Origin: Lachnospiraceae bacterium MA2020
GTDB taxonomy: Bacteria > Bacillota > Clostridia > Lachnospirales > Lachnospiraceae
NCBI GenBank assembly: GCA_000746015.1
Contig: JQKK01000003.1
Location: 62,001-126,000, forward strand
Direction of reading: 5' to 3'
DNA: 64,000 nt
This document shows positions 53,590 to 62,676 of this stretch, piece after piece. The notes beneath the pieces were generated by a model. That model worked only from the letters and a program-made list of their open reading frames with translations, was not told the origin of the DNA and ran no database searches. The position numbers and the translations under genes were made by a program. The first letter of the stretch is position 1, and the number at the start of each line of letters is the position of its first letter.

Positions 53590-53637
53590 AAAAGCAGAAC
53601 AAGAGTCGGTTGTTGCTCACTTTTGTTCTGCTTTTTT
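53590..53637. terminator. Second hairpin terminator, just after the first
   Basis: A perfect 13-bp stem AAAAGCAGAACAA (53590-53602) with TTGTTCTGCTTTT (53623-53635), loop of 20, then TT. Symmetrical and able to act both ways. There is no gene between the two hairpins. Confidence 0.75.
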
Positions 53638-53694
53638 ATGTGTTAAGATTTAAAAGGTATCTTAGTTGTATTATGGGAAAGGAAAGGGGATCTT

Positions 53695-54051
53695 ATGATA
53701 AAAGTCTATTGTTATTCAAGGTGTTCTACATGCAAGAAGGCTCTTAAATGGCTTGATGATAACAAGATCAAATATGAGCAGATCGATATCAAGGAAAATC
53801 ATCCGGACGAGACTACACTTAGAAAGCTTCACGAAAAAAGCGGGCTTCCACTTAAAAAGTTCTTTAATACAAGCGGAAAGATATATCGTGAAATGGAACT
53901 GTCCAAGAAACTTCCGGATATGAGTGAAGATGAACAGTTTAGGCTCCTTGCTTCAGATGGCATGATCGTAAAGAGACCTCTGCTTATTACAGATAAAAAG
54001 GTCCTGACGGGATTTAAGGAGAGTGAATGGAAGGAAACGATGGGAGTGTGA
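53695..54051 (+). CDS. ArsC/Spx family protein
   Basis: 118 residues, thioredoxin-like: MIKVYCYSRCSTCKKALKWLDDNKIKYEQIDIKE with Cys10 and Cys13 as CSTC, then a helical part and KRPLLITDKKVLTGFKE. The family includes arsenate reductase (ArsC, glutaredoxin type) and the RNA-polymerase-binding Spx/MgsR. The RPLL-type motif with the CxxC-like pair fits the wider group and not a specific function. Single gene; GGAAAGGGG precedes the ATG. Confidence 0.85.
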   Translation: MIKVYCYSRCSTCKKALKWLDDNKIKYEQIDIKENHPDETTLRKLHEKSGLPLKKFFNTSGKIYREMELSKKLPDMSEDEQFRLLASDGMIVKRPLLITDKKVLTGFKESEWKETMGV

Positions 54052-54097
54052 TACAATAGTGGATAGGTTGTAAATATTATATCCAGGGAGGCTTACT

Positions 54098-54910
54098 ATG
54101 GCACTTATTCAGATGAGCTATCTTTCAAAAGCTCTTTTTAGGACTGTTCCGGTTAATGTTATCCTGCCGGTAGATAAGATTTCGATTCCGGGTGGGAACT
54201 ATGAGGACAGAGCACCGTATAAAACTTTATATCTTTTGCACGGTCTCATTGGCAGCTATATAGACTGGGTATCCGGGACAAGGATACAGAGATTTGCTGA
54301 GGAAAACAATCTTGCTGTTGTCATGCCGTCAGGAGACAATTCTTTTTATGTAGACAGTACTATACCAAATAATGATTATGGGACATTCATAGGTGAGGAG
54401 CTTGTTGACATTACGAGAAAGATGTTTCCGTTGTCGGATAAGAGAGAAGACACTTTTATCGCAGGTCTTTCCATGGGTGGTTTTGGCGCTCTGAGAAATG
54501 GATTGAAGTACGCTGATACATTTGGATATATTGGGGCTCTTTCAAGTGCTGCGCATGTATTGGAAAACGTTGATCATGGCATCCCAGGAGTACAGGAAGT
54601 ATTTGGAGATTTTGAAAAGGCAAAGAATTCTGACAAAAATCCAAGGGTAATACTTGAAGAACTTGTCAGAGAGAAGCGCGAAATCCCTAAGATCTATATG
54701 GCATGTGGTCTTCAGGATGATCTGCTTGAGGCTAACAGGGAATATAGAGATATGTTCAAAAAAGCAGGCGCAGACCTTACTTATGTAGAAGAAGATGGCG
54801 GCCATGAGTGGGATTTCTGGGACAGACAAATAAAGAAGGCTATCGAATGGCTTCCGCTCGACAGATCTGAAAATGGATTGGGAAGTGGAAATGTGTCGGG
54901 TATAAACTGA
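54098..54910 (+). CDS. Alpha/beta hydrolase, esterase D-like
   Basis: 270 residues. TLYLLHGLIGSYIDW with the oxyanion region, FIAGLSMGGFGALRN with the nucleophile Ser at about 127 in GLSMGG, Asp near CGLQDDLL and GGHEWDFWD with the His. Tributyrin-esterase-type family (PF00756), as EstA; acyl ester hydrolysis, no signal peptide, so cytoplasmic. AGGGAGG precedes the ATG. Four bases before the next gene. Confidence 0.88.
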   Translation: MALIQMSYLSKALFRTVPVNVILPVDKISIPGGNYEDRAPYKTLYLLHGLIGSYIDWVSGTRIQRFAEENNLAVVMPSGDNSFYVDSTIPNNDYGTFIGEELVDITRKMFPLSDKREDTFIAGLSMGGFGALRNGLKYADTFGYIGALSSAAHVLENVDHGIPGVQEVFGDFEKAKNSDKNPRVILEELVREKREIPKIYMACGLQDDLLEANREYRDMFKKAGADLTYVEEDGGHEWDFWDRQIKKAIEWLPLDRSENGLGSGNVSGIN

Positions 54911-54926
54911 CTAAGTGGGGCAAAAA

Positions 54927-55628
54927 ATGCAAAAATACTTATATGAAACTCATTTACATACATGTCAGGGCAGTGCTTGTGGAAAAAATACCGGAAGTGA
55001 AATGGCAATAGCCCATAAAGAGGCAGGATACGCAGGTATAATAGTGACTGACCATTTCTTTTATGGAAATACGGCTGTGGACAGAGGCTTGCCCTGGCAG
55101 GACTGGGTGCATGAGTTCTGCTCCGGATATAGAGATGCATTGGAGACGGGAAAGCAAATAGATCTCGATGTCTTTTTTGGATGGGAGTCAGGCTATAATG
55201 GCACAGAGTTTTTGATATATGGACTTGATGAAGAATGGCTCATGGCGCATCCGGAGATTAAAGATGCTACAGTGCAGGAGCAGTACAAACTTGTTAAAGA
55301 GAGCGGTGGAGCAGTATTTCAAGCGCATCCGTATAGGGAAGAATACTACATTCCAAAGGTCAGACTATATCCTGATGACATTGATGGTATAGAGGTGTTT
55401 AATGCAAGTAATAAGCTTAGGGATGGAATAGATGTATTTAATGAGCGTGCAGAAAAATATGCTCTGAAAAATAATTTTCCAACGACCTGCGGCTCAGACA
55501 TACATTGCAGTGAGCCTATCATGAGCGGCGTGGAATTTGACAAAAGACTTAAAGACATTCACGAATTTGTTGCCATGGTAATGAGCAGACAGTGTGAAAT
55601 GGTTAAGAAAAGTAAATTTTATAGCTAA
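54927..55628 (+). CDS. PHP domain metal-dependent phosphoesterase
   Basis: About 233 residues: YETHLHTCQGS at the start with two His ligands, VTDHFFYGN, GWESGYNG, HPYREEYY and SDIHCS as metal site residues of a PHP fold, as in histidinol phosphatase and related enzymes. The substrate is not known. ATG at 54927 is preferred; a GTG twelve bases earlier itself forms part of the GTGGGG ribosome site. In the esterase unit. Confidence 0.85.
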   Translation: MQKYLYETHLHTCQGSACGKNTGSEMAIAHKEAGYAGIIVTDHFFYGNTAVDRGLPWQDWVHEFCSGYRDALETGKQIDLDVFFGWESGYNGTEFLIYGLDEEWLMAHPEIKDATVQEQYKLVKESGGAVFQAHPYREEYYIPKVRLYPDDIDGIEVFNASNKLRDGIDVFNERAEKYALKNNFPTTCGSDIHCSEPIMSGVEFDKRLKDIHEFVAMVMSRQCEMVKKSKFYS

Positions 55629-55635
55629 TATACTG

Positions 55636-55663
55636 AAAAGCCACCGGATATTCGGTGGCTTTT
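55636..55663. terminator. Bidirectional terminator
   Basis: A perfect 11-bp stem AAAAGCCACCG (55636-55646) with CGGTGGCTTTT (55653-55663). It ends the PHP gene on the plus strand and the ABC-F gene on the minus strand. Confidence 0.93.
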
Positions 55664-55674
55664 GGTATAAAAAA

Positions 55675-57630
55675 TCAACTATTCAATTCATCAAGCTCGC
55701 TGTTGAGTGTTTCCCATTTTTCCATCAGTTCGTCATTTTCTCTCATGAGCTCTGACTGTTCGTTGGAGAGTTTCGTACATTCAGCGACATTTCTCGCAAT
55801 GTCTTCATGGGTTAAAAGCTCATCGATCTCAGCGCTTCTTGCTTCATTTTTCTCAATCTGATCTTCGCATTTTTTCAAATCATTTTTGATCTTTCGAATT
55901 TTTGCCTGCTGAGCTTTGCTTTCTTCCCAGGAGAGCTTGTTTTCTGTAGGTGCAGTCGATTTTGCATTGACAGCACTTACAAGGCTGCCGGTATCGGATG
56001 AAGTACCGATCGCGGCAAGAGTGAGCTCGTCCTTCTTGGCAAGGTAGTAGTCGTAGTTTCCTATATAATTGACTACTGTATGTCCTGTCAGGTCAAGAAT
56101 CCTGGTAGCTGTCTGATTTATAAAGTATCGGTCGTGGCTGACATAAAATACAGTTCCGGTATAGTTTACAAGAGCCTGCTCCAGTATTTCCTTTGAAGTG
56201 ATATCAAGGTGGTTGGTAGGCTCGTCGAGAAGAAGGAAGTTAGCATTTGAAAGCATGAGCTTTGCAAGTGATACACGTCCTCTTTCTCCACCGGACAGCT
56301 CGCCGATAAGCTTATAGACATCATCGCCAGTAAAAAGGAATGAGGCCAAAGTATTACGGATCTTAGTGTTGTTAAGAGTAGGGTATGCATCGGAAATCTC
56401 CTGGAAAAGAGTTTTCTCTGCATGAAGTACCTGATGCTCCTGGTCATAGTAGCCTATCTTAACATTAGTTCCGAGGCGGAAGTGTCCGTCATCAGCACGC
56501 GTCATGCCTGTAAGTATCTTAAGCATTGTAGTTTTTCCGGTGCCGTTATTTCCGATAAGTGCGACACGCTCACCTTTTTTGATCTCAAAGGAGATGTTGT
56601 CAAAAAGAGGCTTGTCGGGAAAAGCTTTTGTAAGGCTTTCAACCGTAAGTACGTCATTACCACTCTCGATAGAAGGTGTAATTGAAAGATTCATTGCATC
56701 GTTGAGATCTTCCGGACGCTCAAGAACATCGACTTTTGCGAGCATCTTTTCACGGCTCTCTGCACGCTTTATGGATTTTTCACGATTAAATTGCTTGAGT
56801 TTTGTAATAACAGCTTCCTGATGCTTAATCTCTGCCTGCTGATTCATATAGGCTTTAATGGCGGCATCGCGGAGCTGCTTTTTCTTTTCTGCGTAAGCAG
56901 AGTAGTTGCCTGTGAAAGTGCGGCAGGAGCCGGCCTCGATCTCAAATACTTTTGTGACGATCTTGTCGAGGAAGTATCTGTCGTGCGCAACGATAAGCAC
57001 AGCTCCCGGATAGTTTTTCAAAAATCCCTCGAGCCACTCGATGGAAGCAACATCTAAGTGGTTTGTAGGCTCATCGAGCATGATGATATCTGGCTTTGAA
57101 AGGAGGAGCTTACCCAGAGCAACTCGGGTCTTCTGACCACCCGACAAAGTGTTTATGCGCTTGGTAAATTCATCTTCAGAAAATCCGAGACCTTTAAGTA
57201 TACCGGTAACTTCACTTTGGATGGCATAGCCGTTTTTGAGCTCAAAATCATGTGTAAGTGCGGAATATCGGTTCATTTTTGACTCGAGCTCTGCACCGGA
57301 AAGATTTTTCATTTCCTGCTCAAGACGGCGGATCTCAGCTTCCTCGTCAAGCAGAGCCTGCTTAACAGACAGAACCTCATCGTAAATGGTATTATCACTC
57401 TTTACGGCTTCCTGCTGCGCAAGATAACCAAATGTAGCACCGGAAGAGAGTGTGACTTCACCATCGTCAGGGGTCATTTCTCCGGTGATTATTTTGAGCA
57501 TTGTGGACTTGCCGGCACCGTTGACACCGACAAGAGCACACTTCTCATTTTCCTCTATATGAAAGGAACAGCCATTTAATATTGACTTTCCAACAAATGT
57601 TTTCTCGATATTATAGACTTGTAATAGCAT
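55675..57630 (-). CDS. ABC-F family ATPase
   Basis: 651 residues, two ABC domains without membrane part: first Walker A VGVNGAGKSTM, signature LSGGQKTRVALG, Walker B IIMLDEPTNHLD; then a linker and second Walker A IGNNGTGKTTM, LSGGERGRVSLA, LLLDEPTNHLD, ending in a coiled-coil of about 80 residues. ABC-F proteins act on the ribosome, some giving resistance to ribosome-targeting antibiotics. The long C-terminal coiled coil fits the Uup/YdiF-type group. Minus strand, single gene. Confidence 0.93.
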   Translation of the reverse strand: MLLQVYNIEKTFVGKSILNGCSFHIEENEKCALVGVNGAGKSTMLKIITGEMTPDDGEVTLSSGATFGYLAQQEAVKSDNTIYDEVLSVKQALLDEEAEIRRLEQEMKNLSGAELESKMNRYSALTHDFELKNGYAIQSEVTGILKGLGFSEDEFTKRINTLSGGQKTRVALGKLLLSKPDIIMLDEPTNHLDVASIEWLEGFLKNYPGAVLIVAHDRYFLDKIVTKVFEIEAGSCRTFTGNYSAYAEKKKQLRDAAIKAYMNQQAEIKHQEAVITKLKQFNREKSIKRAESREKMLAKVDVLERPEDLNDAMNLSITPSIESGNDVLTVESLTKAFPDKPLFDNISFEIKKGERVALIGNNGTGKTTMLKILTGMTRADDGHFRLGTNVKIGYYDQEHQVLHAEKTLFQEISDAYPTLNNTKIRNTLASFLFTGDDVYKLIGELSGGERGRVSLAKLMLSNANFLLLDEPTNHLDITSKEILEQALVNYTGTVFYVSHDRYFINQTATRILDLTGHTVVNYIGNYDYYLAKKDELTLAAIGTSSDTGSLVSAVNAKSTAPTENKLSWEESKAQQAKIRKIKNDLKKCEDQIEKNEARSAEIDELLTHEDIARNVAECTKLSNEQSELMRENDELMEKWETLNSELDELNS

Positions 57631-57655
57631 GTGTATCTTCCTTAAATAATGTAAA

Positions 57656-57684
57656 TTGACAATAACTTAACAATCTATTATACT
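57656..57684 (+). promoter_or_regulatory. Promoter of rex with an overlapping Rex operator
   Basis: TTGACA at 57656-57661, 17 bases, TATACT at 57679-57684. The stretch 57656-57673 reads TTGACAA-TAAC-TTAACAA. The right half matches the Rex box TTGTTAA-N4-TTAACAA exactly, the left in five of seven. It lies over the -35, so NADH-free Rex would shut off its own promoter. Confidence 0.7.
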
Positions 57685-57766
57685 TATGAATATGTAAAAT
57701 TAGGTTAATTAGACCGAGATAGTATAGCATAAAGAAACGAAATAATAAAGCAGTTGGAGGCGTAGA

Positions 57767-58405
57767 TTGTCAGGTAAGGATATTTCAAGAGCGGTAATAA
57801 GACGCTTGCCGAGATACTTTAGATATCTCGGAGAACTGAAGGACGAAGGCGTAGAGAAGATATCATCACAGGATTTATCCGAGATGATGCATGTTACGGC
57901 TTCGCAGATCAGGCAGGATCTAAACAATTTTGGAGGCTTCGGACAGCAGGGGTATGGCTACAATGTCAGCTATCTGTATGACGAGATCGGTAAGATATTA
58001 GGGCTTTATAAAGAGCACAATCTTATACTGGTTGGTGCAGGTAATCTCGGACATGCGTTGGCTGGATATATGAATTTTGAAAAAAGAGGATTTTACATCA
58101 GGGGTATTTTTGATCTTAATCCGGAGCTGCTTGGAAGTAAGATCAGAGACATTCCTATCATGGATATGAAGGATATGCCGGAGTTTGTCAAGGAGAACGA
58201 TATTGATATAGCTGTTATCGCTATACCAAAGGCAGCAGCTGTATCGGTGGCAAGGACACTTGTCAATTGTGGTATCAAAGGTATATGGAATTTTTCACAT
58301 GTTGATCTGGAAGTTCCTCCATCAGTGATGGTTGAGAGCGTACATCTTTCGGAGAGTCTTATGAGACTTTCATATAATTTGAACAATTATGAGGGTAATA
58401 AGTAA
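57767..58405 (+). CDS. rex: Redox-sensing transcriptional repressor Rex
   Basis: Rossmann-fold repressor that senses the NADH/NAD+ ratio; controls fermentation genes. 212 residues: winged helix (ISRAVIRRLPRYFRYLGEL, SSQDLSEMMHVTASQIRQDLNNFGGFGQQGYGYNV), NAD site LVGAGNLGHALAGY (about 87), GIFDLNP and IAVIAIPKAAAVSVA. TTG start with GGAGG six bases before it. Its natural targets would include hydrogenase or PFOR genes, but no clear Rex box was seen before nifJ. Confidence 0.95.
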   Translation: MSGKDISRAVIRRLPRYFRYLGELKDEGVEKISSQDLSEMMHVTASQIRQDLNNFGGFGQQGYGYNVSYLYDEIGKILGLYKEHNLILVGAGNLGHALAGYMNFEKRGFYIRGIFDLNPELLGSKIRDIPIMDMKDMPEFVKENDIDIAVIAIPKAAAVSVARTLVNCGIKGIWNFSHVDLEVPPSVMVESVHLSESLMRLSYNLNNYEGNK

Positions 58406-58441
58406 TAAAAAGGTATTTAGGGGTATAAAGGAGTTAAATAT

Positions 58442-59128
58442 ATGGCTGATAGTAGATTTGAAGAGGCCATAAATGGTAAAAAGATTCCGCTTCTCACTCT
58501 TGATAATAAATGGCATAAGCTGTTTACTCATTCAACTGAGAGCCGTCAGATGCATAAGCTTGCAGAAAGGCTTAATGAGCTGATCGAGAGGCAGGGAAAG
58601 CTTACCACGGAGTTTAAGGACTTAAAAAAAGTCAAGTCGGATATGATGAATAACATCATGTCCAATATGAATGTGGCTGAGGGTAAAGGTGACAGGAAGG
58701 CAGAAAAGATCGTCGATGAAAGCAAGCGTATGATCGATGAGATCAATGAAAAGCTTGATGAATATGCAGATGAGCTGCTTGATCTGCCGGATGAGATACA
58801 AAGGGTTAATAGAGAGCTTATGCTTCTTACGATGGAAGAGTGCTATGCTCTCATTAAGACTAACACAAGGGATATGAGCGAGCTTGCTCCAAAGATCAAG
58901 GAAATGAGAATAGCGCTTAAGCGTAAGATCCTTGAAATGCAGCATATGGAAGTGGTCAATGTTGAATTATATTCATGGATGCAGGATATATTTGGCCCTG
59001 ATGTTATGGATATATTTGACATTGAGTATGACATAGAGGCAAGGAAGCAGGAAATGGTAAAGAAGCGCGACGCCATGAGAGAAGAAAAGGCGCGTAAAGA
59101 ATCGGGGAAAAAGGCAGGAGGCTCTTAA
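58442..59128 (+). CDS. Coiled-coil protein of unknown function
   Basis: 228 residues, nearly all helical and charged: LAERLNELIERQGKLTTEFKDLKKVKSD, VDESKRMIDEINEKLDEYADELLDLPDEIQ and a basic C-terminus (REEKARKESGKKAGGS). No signal peptide, Cys or membrane helix. I do not recognise a domain. Between rex and the NAD(P)HX repair gene, one base before the latter start; same operon. AAAGGAG lies seven bases before its ATG. Confidence 0.68.
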   Translation: MADSRFEEAINGKKIPLLTLDNKWHKLFTHSTESRQMHKLAERLNELIERQGKLTTEFKDLKKVKSDMMNNIMSNMNVAEGKGDRKAEKIVDESKRMIDEINEKLDEYADELLDLPDEIQRVNRELMLLTMEECYALIKTNTRDMSELAPKIKEMRIALKRKILEMQHMEVVNVELYSWMQDIFGPDVMDIFDIEYDIEARKQEMVKKRDAMREEKARKESGKKAGGS

Positions 59129-59129
59129 A

Positions 59130-60599
59130 ATGGAGTATATTCTTTCTGCAAGAGAGATGAAAGAAGCAGATGAGCGTACATCGAGGGAGATGCACGTTTC
59201 ATCTGCTGTTTTAATGGAACGTGCTGCGTTAGCAGTGGCTGATGTTGTAGGCAGTGGGAGAGTGCTTATAGTTGCAGGCCTTGGTAATAACGGCGGTGAT
59301 GGCTTTGCTGCAGGACGCATATTGATGGAGCGAGGGGCAGACGTGGACTTTTGCCTGATAGGAGATGAGCAGAAGTGTTCTCCACTTGAAAAAGAACAGT
59401 TAGCCTCAGTCAAGGCTTTTGACAGCAGCATAGAGATCATGCAGACAGTTCCAAAGGGACAGTACAGCTGGATAATCGATGCTATATTTGGCATCTCACT
59501 CAATCGCGAGGTGGGAGGCATATTTGCAGATGCAGTAGAAGCTATAAATAAGCATCGCGAAGATGGCGCTAAGGTGATAAGCATCGATATCCCAAGTGGT
59601 ATAGAAGCTGACAGTGGAAAGGTGCTTGGGTGTGCGGTAAAGGCAGACATAACTATAGCCTGTGCTTTTAAAAAGCCGGGAGAGCTTTTGTATCCCGGAG
59701 CTGACTATGTAGGCGAGCTCAGGCGTGCAGATATTGGGATAACGGAGCGCTCGATAACCGGAGAAATAAAGACTTTTGCACCGGATAAGTCGGATGCATA
59801 TCTTCCTGCAAGACGAAGTGATTCAAACAAGGGGACATACGGCAAAGTGCTCGTTATCGCAGGATCTGAAGAGATATGCGGTGCTGCTATACTCTCTGCT
59901 TCAGCGGCACTTAGGAGCGGATGCGGCATGGTGAGGGTGTATACTCACGAAAATAACAGGATCGCACTTCAGACAGCTCTGCCGGAGGCACTTGTGACTA
60001 CTTATATGGATAGCACGATTAAGCTAAAGAGTGCTGTTGAGTGGTGCGATATCGCTGTGATCGGTCCGGGACTTGGCACATCAGATATTGCAAAAGAGAT
60101 TCTTGAATTCATGCTTAAAGAAGCAGGTGTACCGCTTGTAATAGATGCGGATGCTCTGAACATGATCTCAAAACAGCCGGAACTTTTAAAAACAATAAAG
60201 GCAGAGGCGGTGATAACACCTCACGTTGCAGAAATGTCACGGCTGTGCGGACAAGATATAAAAAGTATAAAGGGTGATCCTATCGGTACTGCGCGTGATT
60301 TTGCAGAAACATATCATGTTACCTGTGTGCTTAAGGATGCAAGGACTGTCACTGCAATTCCTGGTGGCGCGACGGTGATCAATACGAGTGGAAACGACGG
60401 AATGGCTACAGCGGGAAGCGGCGATGTACTGACAGGCATAATTGCGTCACTTGCAGCACAGGGTGAGAAAATGAGTGAAGCCGCATGGAGAGGCGTATAT
60501 CTTCATGGTCTGGCAGGAGATTCAGCAAAAGAAAAATTTGGTGCACACAGCATGACATCAAGTGATATAATAGACGCTATATATACTTTAAAAAGGTAA
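59130..60599 (+). CDS. nnrD: Bifunctional NAD(P)HX epimerase/dehydratase
   Basis: Repairs hydrated NAD(P)H. 489 residues: N-terminal YjeF_N epimerase domain (1-215, with VAGLGNNGGDGFAAGRIL and IDAIFGISL) and C-terminal ADP-dependent dehydratase of ribokinase fold (about 235-489: GTYGKVLVIAGS, GPGLGTSD, VIDADALNMIS, NTSGNDGMATAGSGDVLTGIIASL). AGGAGG precedes the ATG. Lies between the coiled-coil protein and alr. Confidence 0.95.
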   Translation: MEYILSAREMKEADERTSREMHVSSAVLMERAALAVADVVGSGRVLIVAGLGNNGGDGFAAGRILMERGADVDFCLIGDEQKCSPLEKEQLASVKAFDSSIEIMQTVPKGQYSWIIDAIFGISLNREVGGIFADAVEAINKHREDGAKVISIDIPSGIEADSGKVLGCAVKADITIACAFKKPGELLYPGADYVGELRRADIGITERSITGEIKTFAPDKSDAYLPARRSDSNKGTYGKVLVIAGSEEICGAAILSASAALRSGCGMVRVYTHENNRIALQTALPEALVTTYMDSTIKLKSAVEWCDIAVIGPGLGTSDIAKEILEFMLKEAGVPLVIDADALNMISKQPELLKTIKAEAVITPHVAEMSRLCGQDIKSIKGDPIGTARDFAETYHVTCVLKDARTVTAIPGGATVINTSGNDGMATAGSGDVLTGIIASLAAQGEKMSEAAWRGVYLHGLAGDSAKEKFGAHSMTSSDIIDAIYTLKR

Positions 60600-60616
60600 A
60601 GAGGAGCTGATGCATT

Positions 60617-61798
60617 ATGAGAAAATATGAACGTATCTATGCAACTGTCGACTTGGATGCATTGATGTTTAATATGGAGTCAATGCATTCAAACATCAAA
60701 AGCGGCACGTCAATGATGGCGGTCATTAAAACTAATGCCTATGGTCATGGCGCAACAGAGCTTAGTCACGAGCTTGAGAGTCTTGATTATCTTTATGGCT
60801 TTGCAGTTGCTACTGCAGATGAAGCAATGGAGCTTCGGAGCAGCGGCATAGCGAAGCCAATTTTGATTTTGGGATATACTTTTCCGGACAGCTATGAAGT
60901 ACTTGTTAAAAATGATGTAAGGCTTGCAGTATTCAGGCCTGATCAGGCAAAGCAGCTGTCAGATGCAGCTGTAAAGCTTGGTAAGACGGCGCATTTTCAT
61001 CTTGCAGTAGATACTGCAATGAGCAGGATAGGTGTAAGACCGGATGAAAGCTCTATACAGATGGTTAAAGAGATGTCGGAGCTTCCAAACGTTGAGTTTG
61101 AGGGAATATTTACACATTTTTCAAAGGCTGACATGACCGGAACTGCACCTACAGAAAAGCAGATAGAGCTTTTTAAGAACTATATTGAGCTCTGTAGTAA
61201 GAATGGAATTGAGTTTAAAATCCATCATTGTTCTAATTCTGCAGGCATAGTATTGTATAATGAAGCAAATATGGATATGGTAAGGGCAGGAATCACACTT
61301 TACGGGCTTTGGCCGTCTAATGAGGTTGAACGCAATATCATTTCACTCAAGCCTCTGCTTGCACTAAAAAGCCATATCGTTTATATTAAATATATTGAGC
61401 CTGAAGAGGCTGTCAGCTACGGCGGTACTTATGTGGCAAAAGACAGGCGAAGAGTTGCTACGATACCAGTCGGATACGGCGATGGATATCCACGTTCGCT
61501 GTCAAATAAAGGATACGTTTTGATAAAAGGTCAGAAGGCTCCGATACTCGGAAGAGTGTGTATGGATCAGTTCATGGTAGATGTGACAGACATTGCAGAA
61601 GCTTCTGAGGGTGACGAAGTCACACTTCTTGGAAAAGATGGCGAGGCAGAGATTACAATGGAGGAGCTTGGAGATCTTTCAGGTCGCTTTAATTATGAGC
61701 TGGCATGTGATCTTGGAAGGCGTATACCACGTTTATATATGAAATCGGGGAAAGTTGTTTCGGTTAGAGACGAATTTGAAGAATGCTATCAAAATTAA
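60617..61798 (+). CDS. alr: Alanine racemase
   Basis: PLP enzyme interconverting L- and D-Ala for the cell wall. 393 residues: ATVDLDALMFNM, MAVIKTNAYGHGATEL with the PLP Lys, VDTAMSRIG, ITLYGLWPS, SYGGTYVAKDRRRVATIPVGYGDGYPR, RVCMDQFMVDVT with the second catalytic Tyr region. GAGGAG precedes the ATG. Overlaps the next gene by 16 bases. Confidence 0.96.
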   Translation: MRKYERIYATVDLDALMFNMESMHSNIKSGTSMMAVIKTNAYGHGATELSHELESLDYLYGFAVATADEAMELRSSGIAKPILILGYTFPDSYEVLVKNDVRLAVFRPDQAKQLSDAAVKLGKTAHFHLAVDTAMSRIGVRPDESSIQMVKEMSELPNVEFEGIFTHFSKADMTGTAPTEKQIELFKNYIELCSKNGIEFKIHHCSNSAGIVLYNEANMDMVRAGITLYGLWPSNEVERNIISLKPLLALKSHIVYIKYIEPEEAVSYGGTYVAKDRRRVATIPVGYGDGYPRSLSNKGYVLIKGQKAPILGRVCMDQFMVDVTDIAEASEGDEVTLLGKDGEAEITMEELGDLSGRFNYELACDLGRRIPRLYMKSGKVVSVRDEFEECYQN

Positions 61799-62646
61799 AA
61801 AAACTATTTAAAAAAGAAAATGTTGATGAAAACGAGATAATCTCTATGGTCAACGAAGGTCATGAGCAGGGCGTGCTTGAAGCATCGGAAGTTGAGATGA
61901 TTTCTAATATTTTCGCTTTTGGTGACAAAGAAGCACAGGATATCATGACGCATAGAGAGCATATTGTCGGGATAGAGGGCAATGAGACGCTTGAGAGAGT
62001 TGTTGACTTCATGCTGGACGGCAATAAGTCGAGATATCCGGTCTATGAGGACAATATTGACAACATCATTGGTATCATCCATTTTAAGGATGTGATGAAA
62101 TTCAATGTGCGCTCAGATCTCAGGGCTAAGGAGATATCTGCTATAGAGGGACTTATAAAGGAAGTTAGGTTTATCCCGGAGACACGCAAGATAGACTCGC
62201 TGTTCCGTACCATGCAGCAAAATAAGATCCACATGGTGATAGTTGTTGACGAATATGGTCAGACAGCCGGAATTGTTGCTATGGAGGATATTCTTGAGGA
62301 AATTGTCGGAAATATTCTTGATGAGTATGATGACGAAGACAGTGTAAGAATCCGCAGGCAGGGGGATGATACCTTCATCATTGAAGGTCTTACACCACTT
62401 GATGAAGTAGCAGATAAGCTTGAGATCAAGTTTCCGGATGACGGATATGAAACACTGAATGGTTTTATGACTGACAGGTTAGGACATGTTCCGAAGACGG
62501 GAGAGAATTTTGAAACAGATTATGAAGGATATCGTTTTCAGATTGCATATGTCAAGGGACGTGTGATACAATCAGTACGCTGTAAAAAAATCACTGACAA
62601 TCCGGACACAGAAAATGAACAGTTGTCAGAAGATGATAAAAAATAA
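61783..62646 (+). CDS. CorC/HlyC-like CBS-domain protein without membrane part
   Basis: 287 residues. After a short basic N-terminus comes a CBS pair (about 55-180: AQDIMTHREHIVGIEGNETL, RYPVYEDNIDNIIGIIHFKDV, HMVIVVDEYGQTAGIVAMEDILEEIVG) and a C-terminal CorC_HlyC domain (about 195-275). The DUF21 membrane part seen in many relatives is absent; E. coli CorC is likewise soluble. Role in ion homeostasis is by family name only. Confidence 0.85.
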   Translation: MLSKLKKLFKKENVDENEIISMVNEGHEQGVLEASEVEMISNIFAFGDKEAQDIMTHREHIVGIEGNETLERVVDFMLDGNKSRYPVYEDNIDNIIGIIHFKDVMKFNVRSDLRAKEISAIEGLIKEVRFIPETRKIDSLFRTMQQNKIHMVIVVDEYGQTAGIVAMEDILEEIVGNILDEYDDEDSVRIRRQGDDTFIIEGLTPLDEVADKLEIKFPDDGYETLNGFMTDRLGHVPKTGENFETDYEGYRFQIAYVKGRVIQSVRCKKITDNPDTENEQLSEDDKK

Positions 62647-62676
62647 ATATATTTAAGTTTTAAGGAGTTTTTAGTT

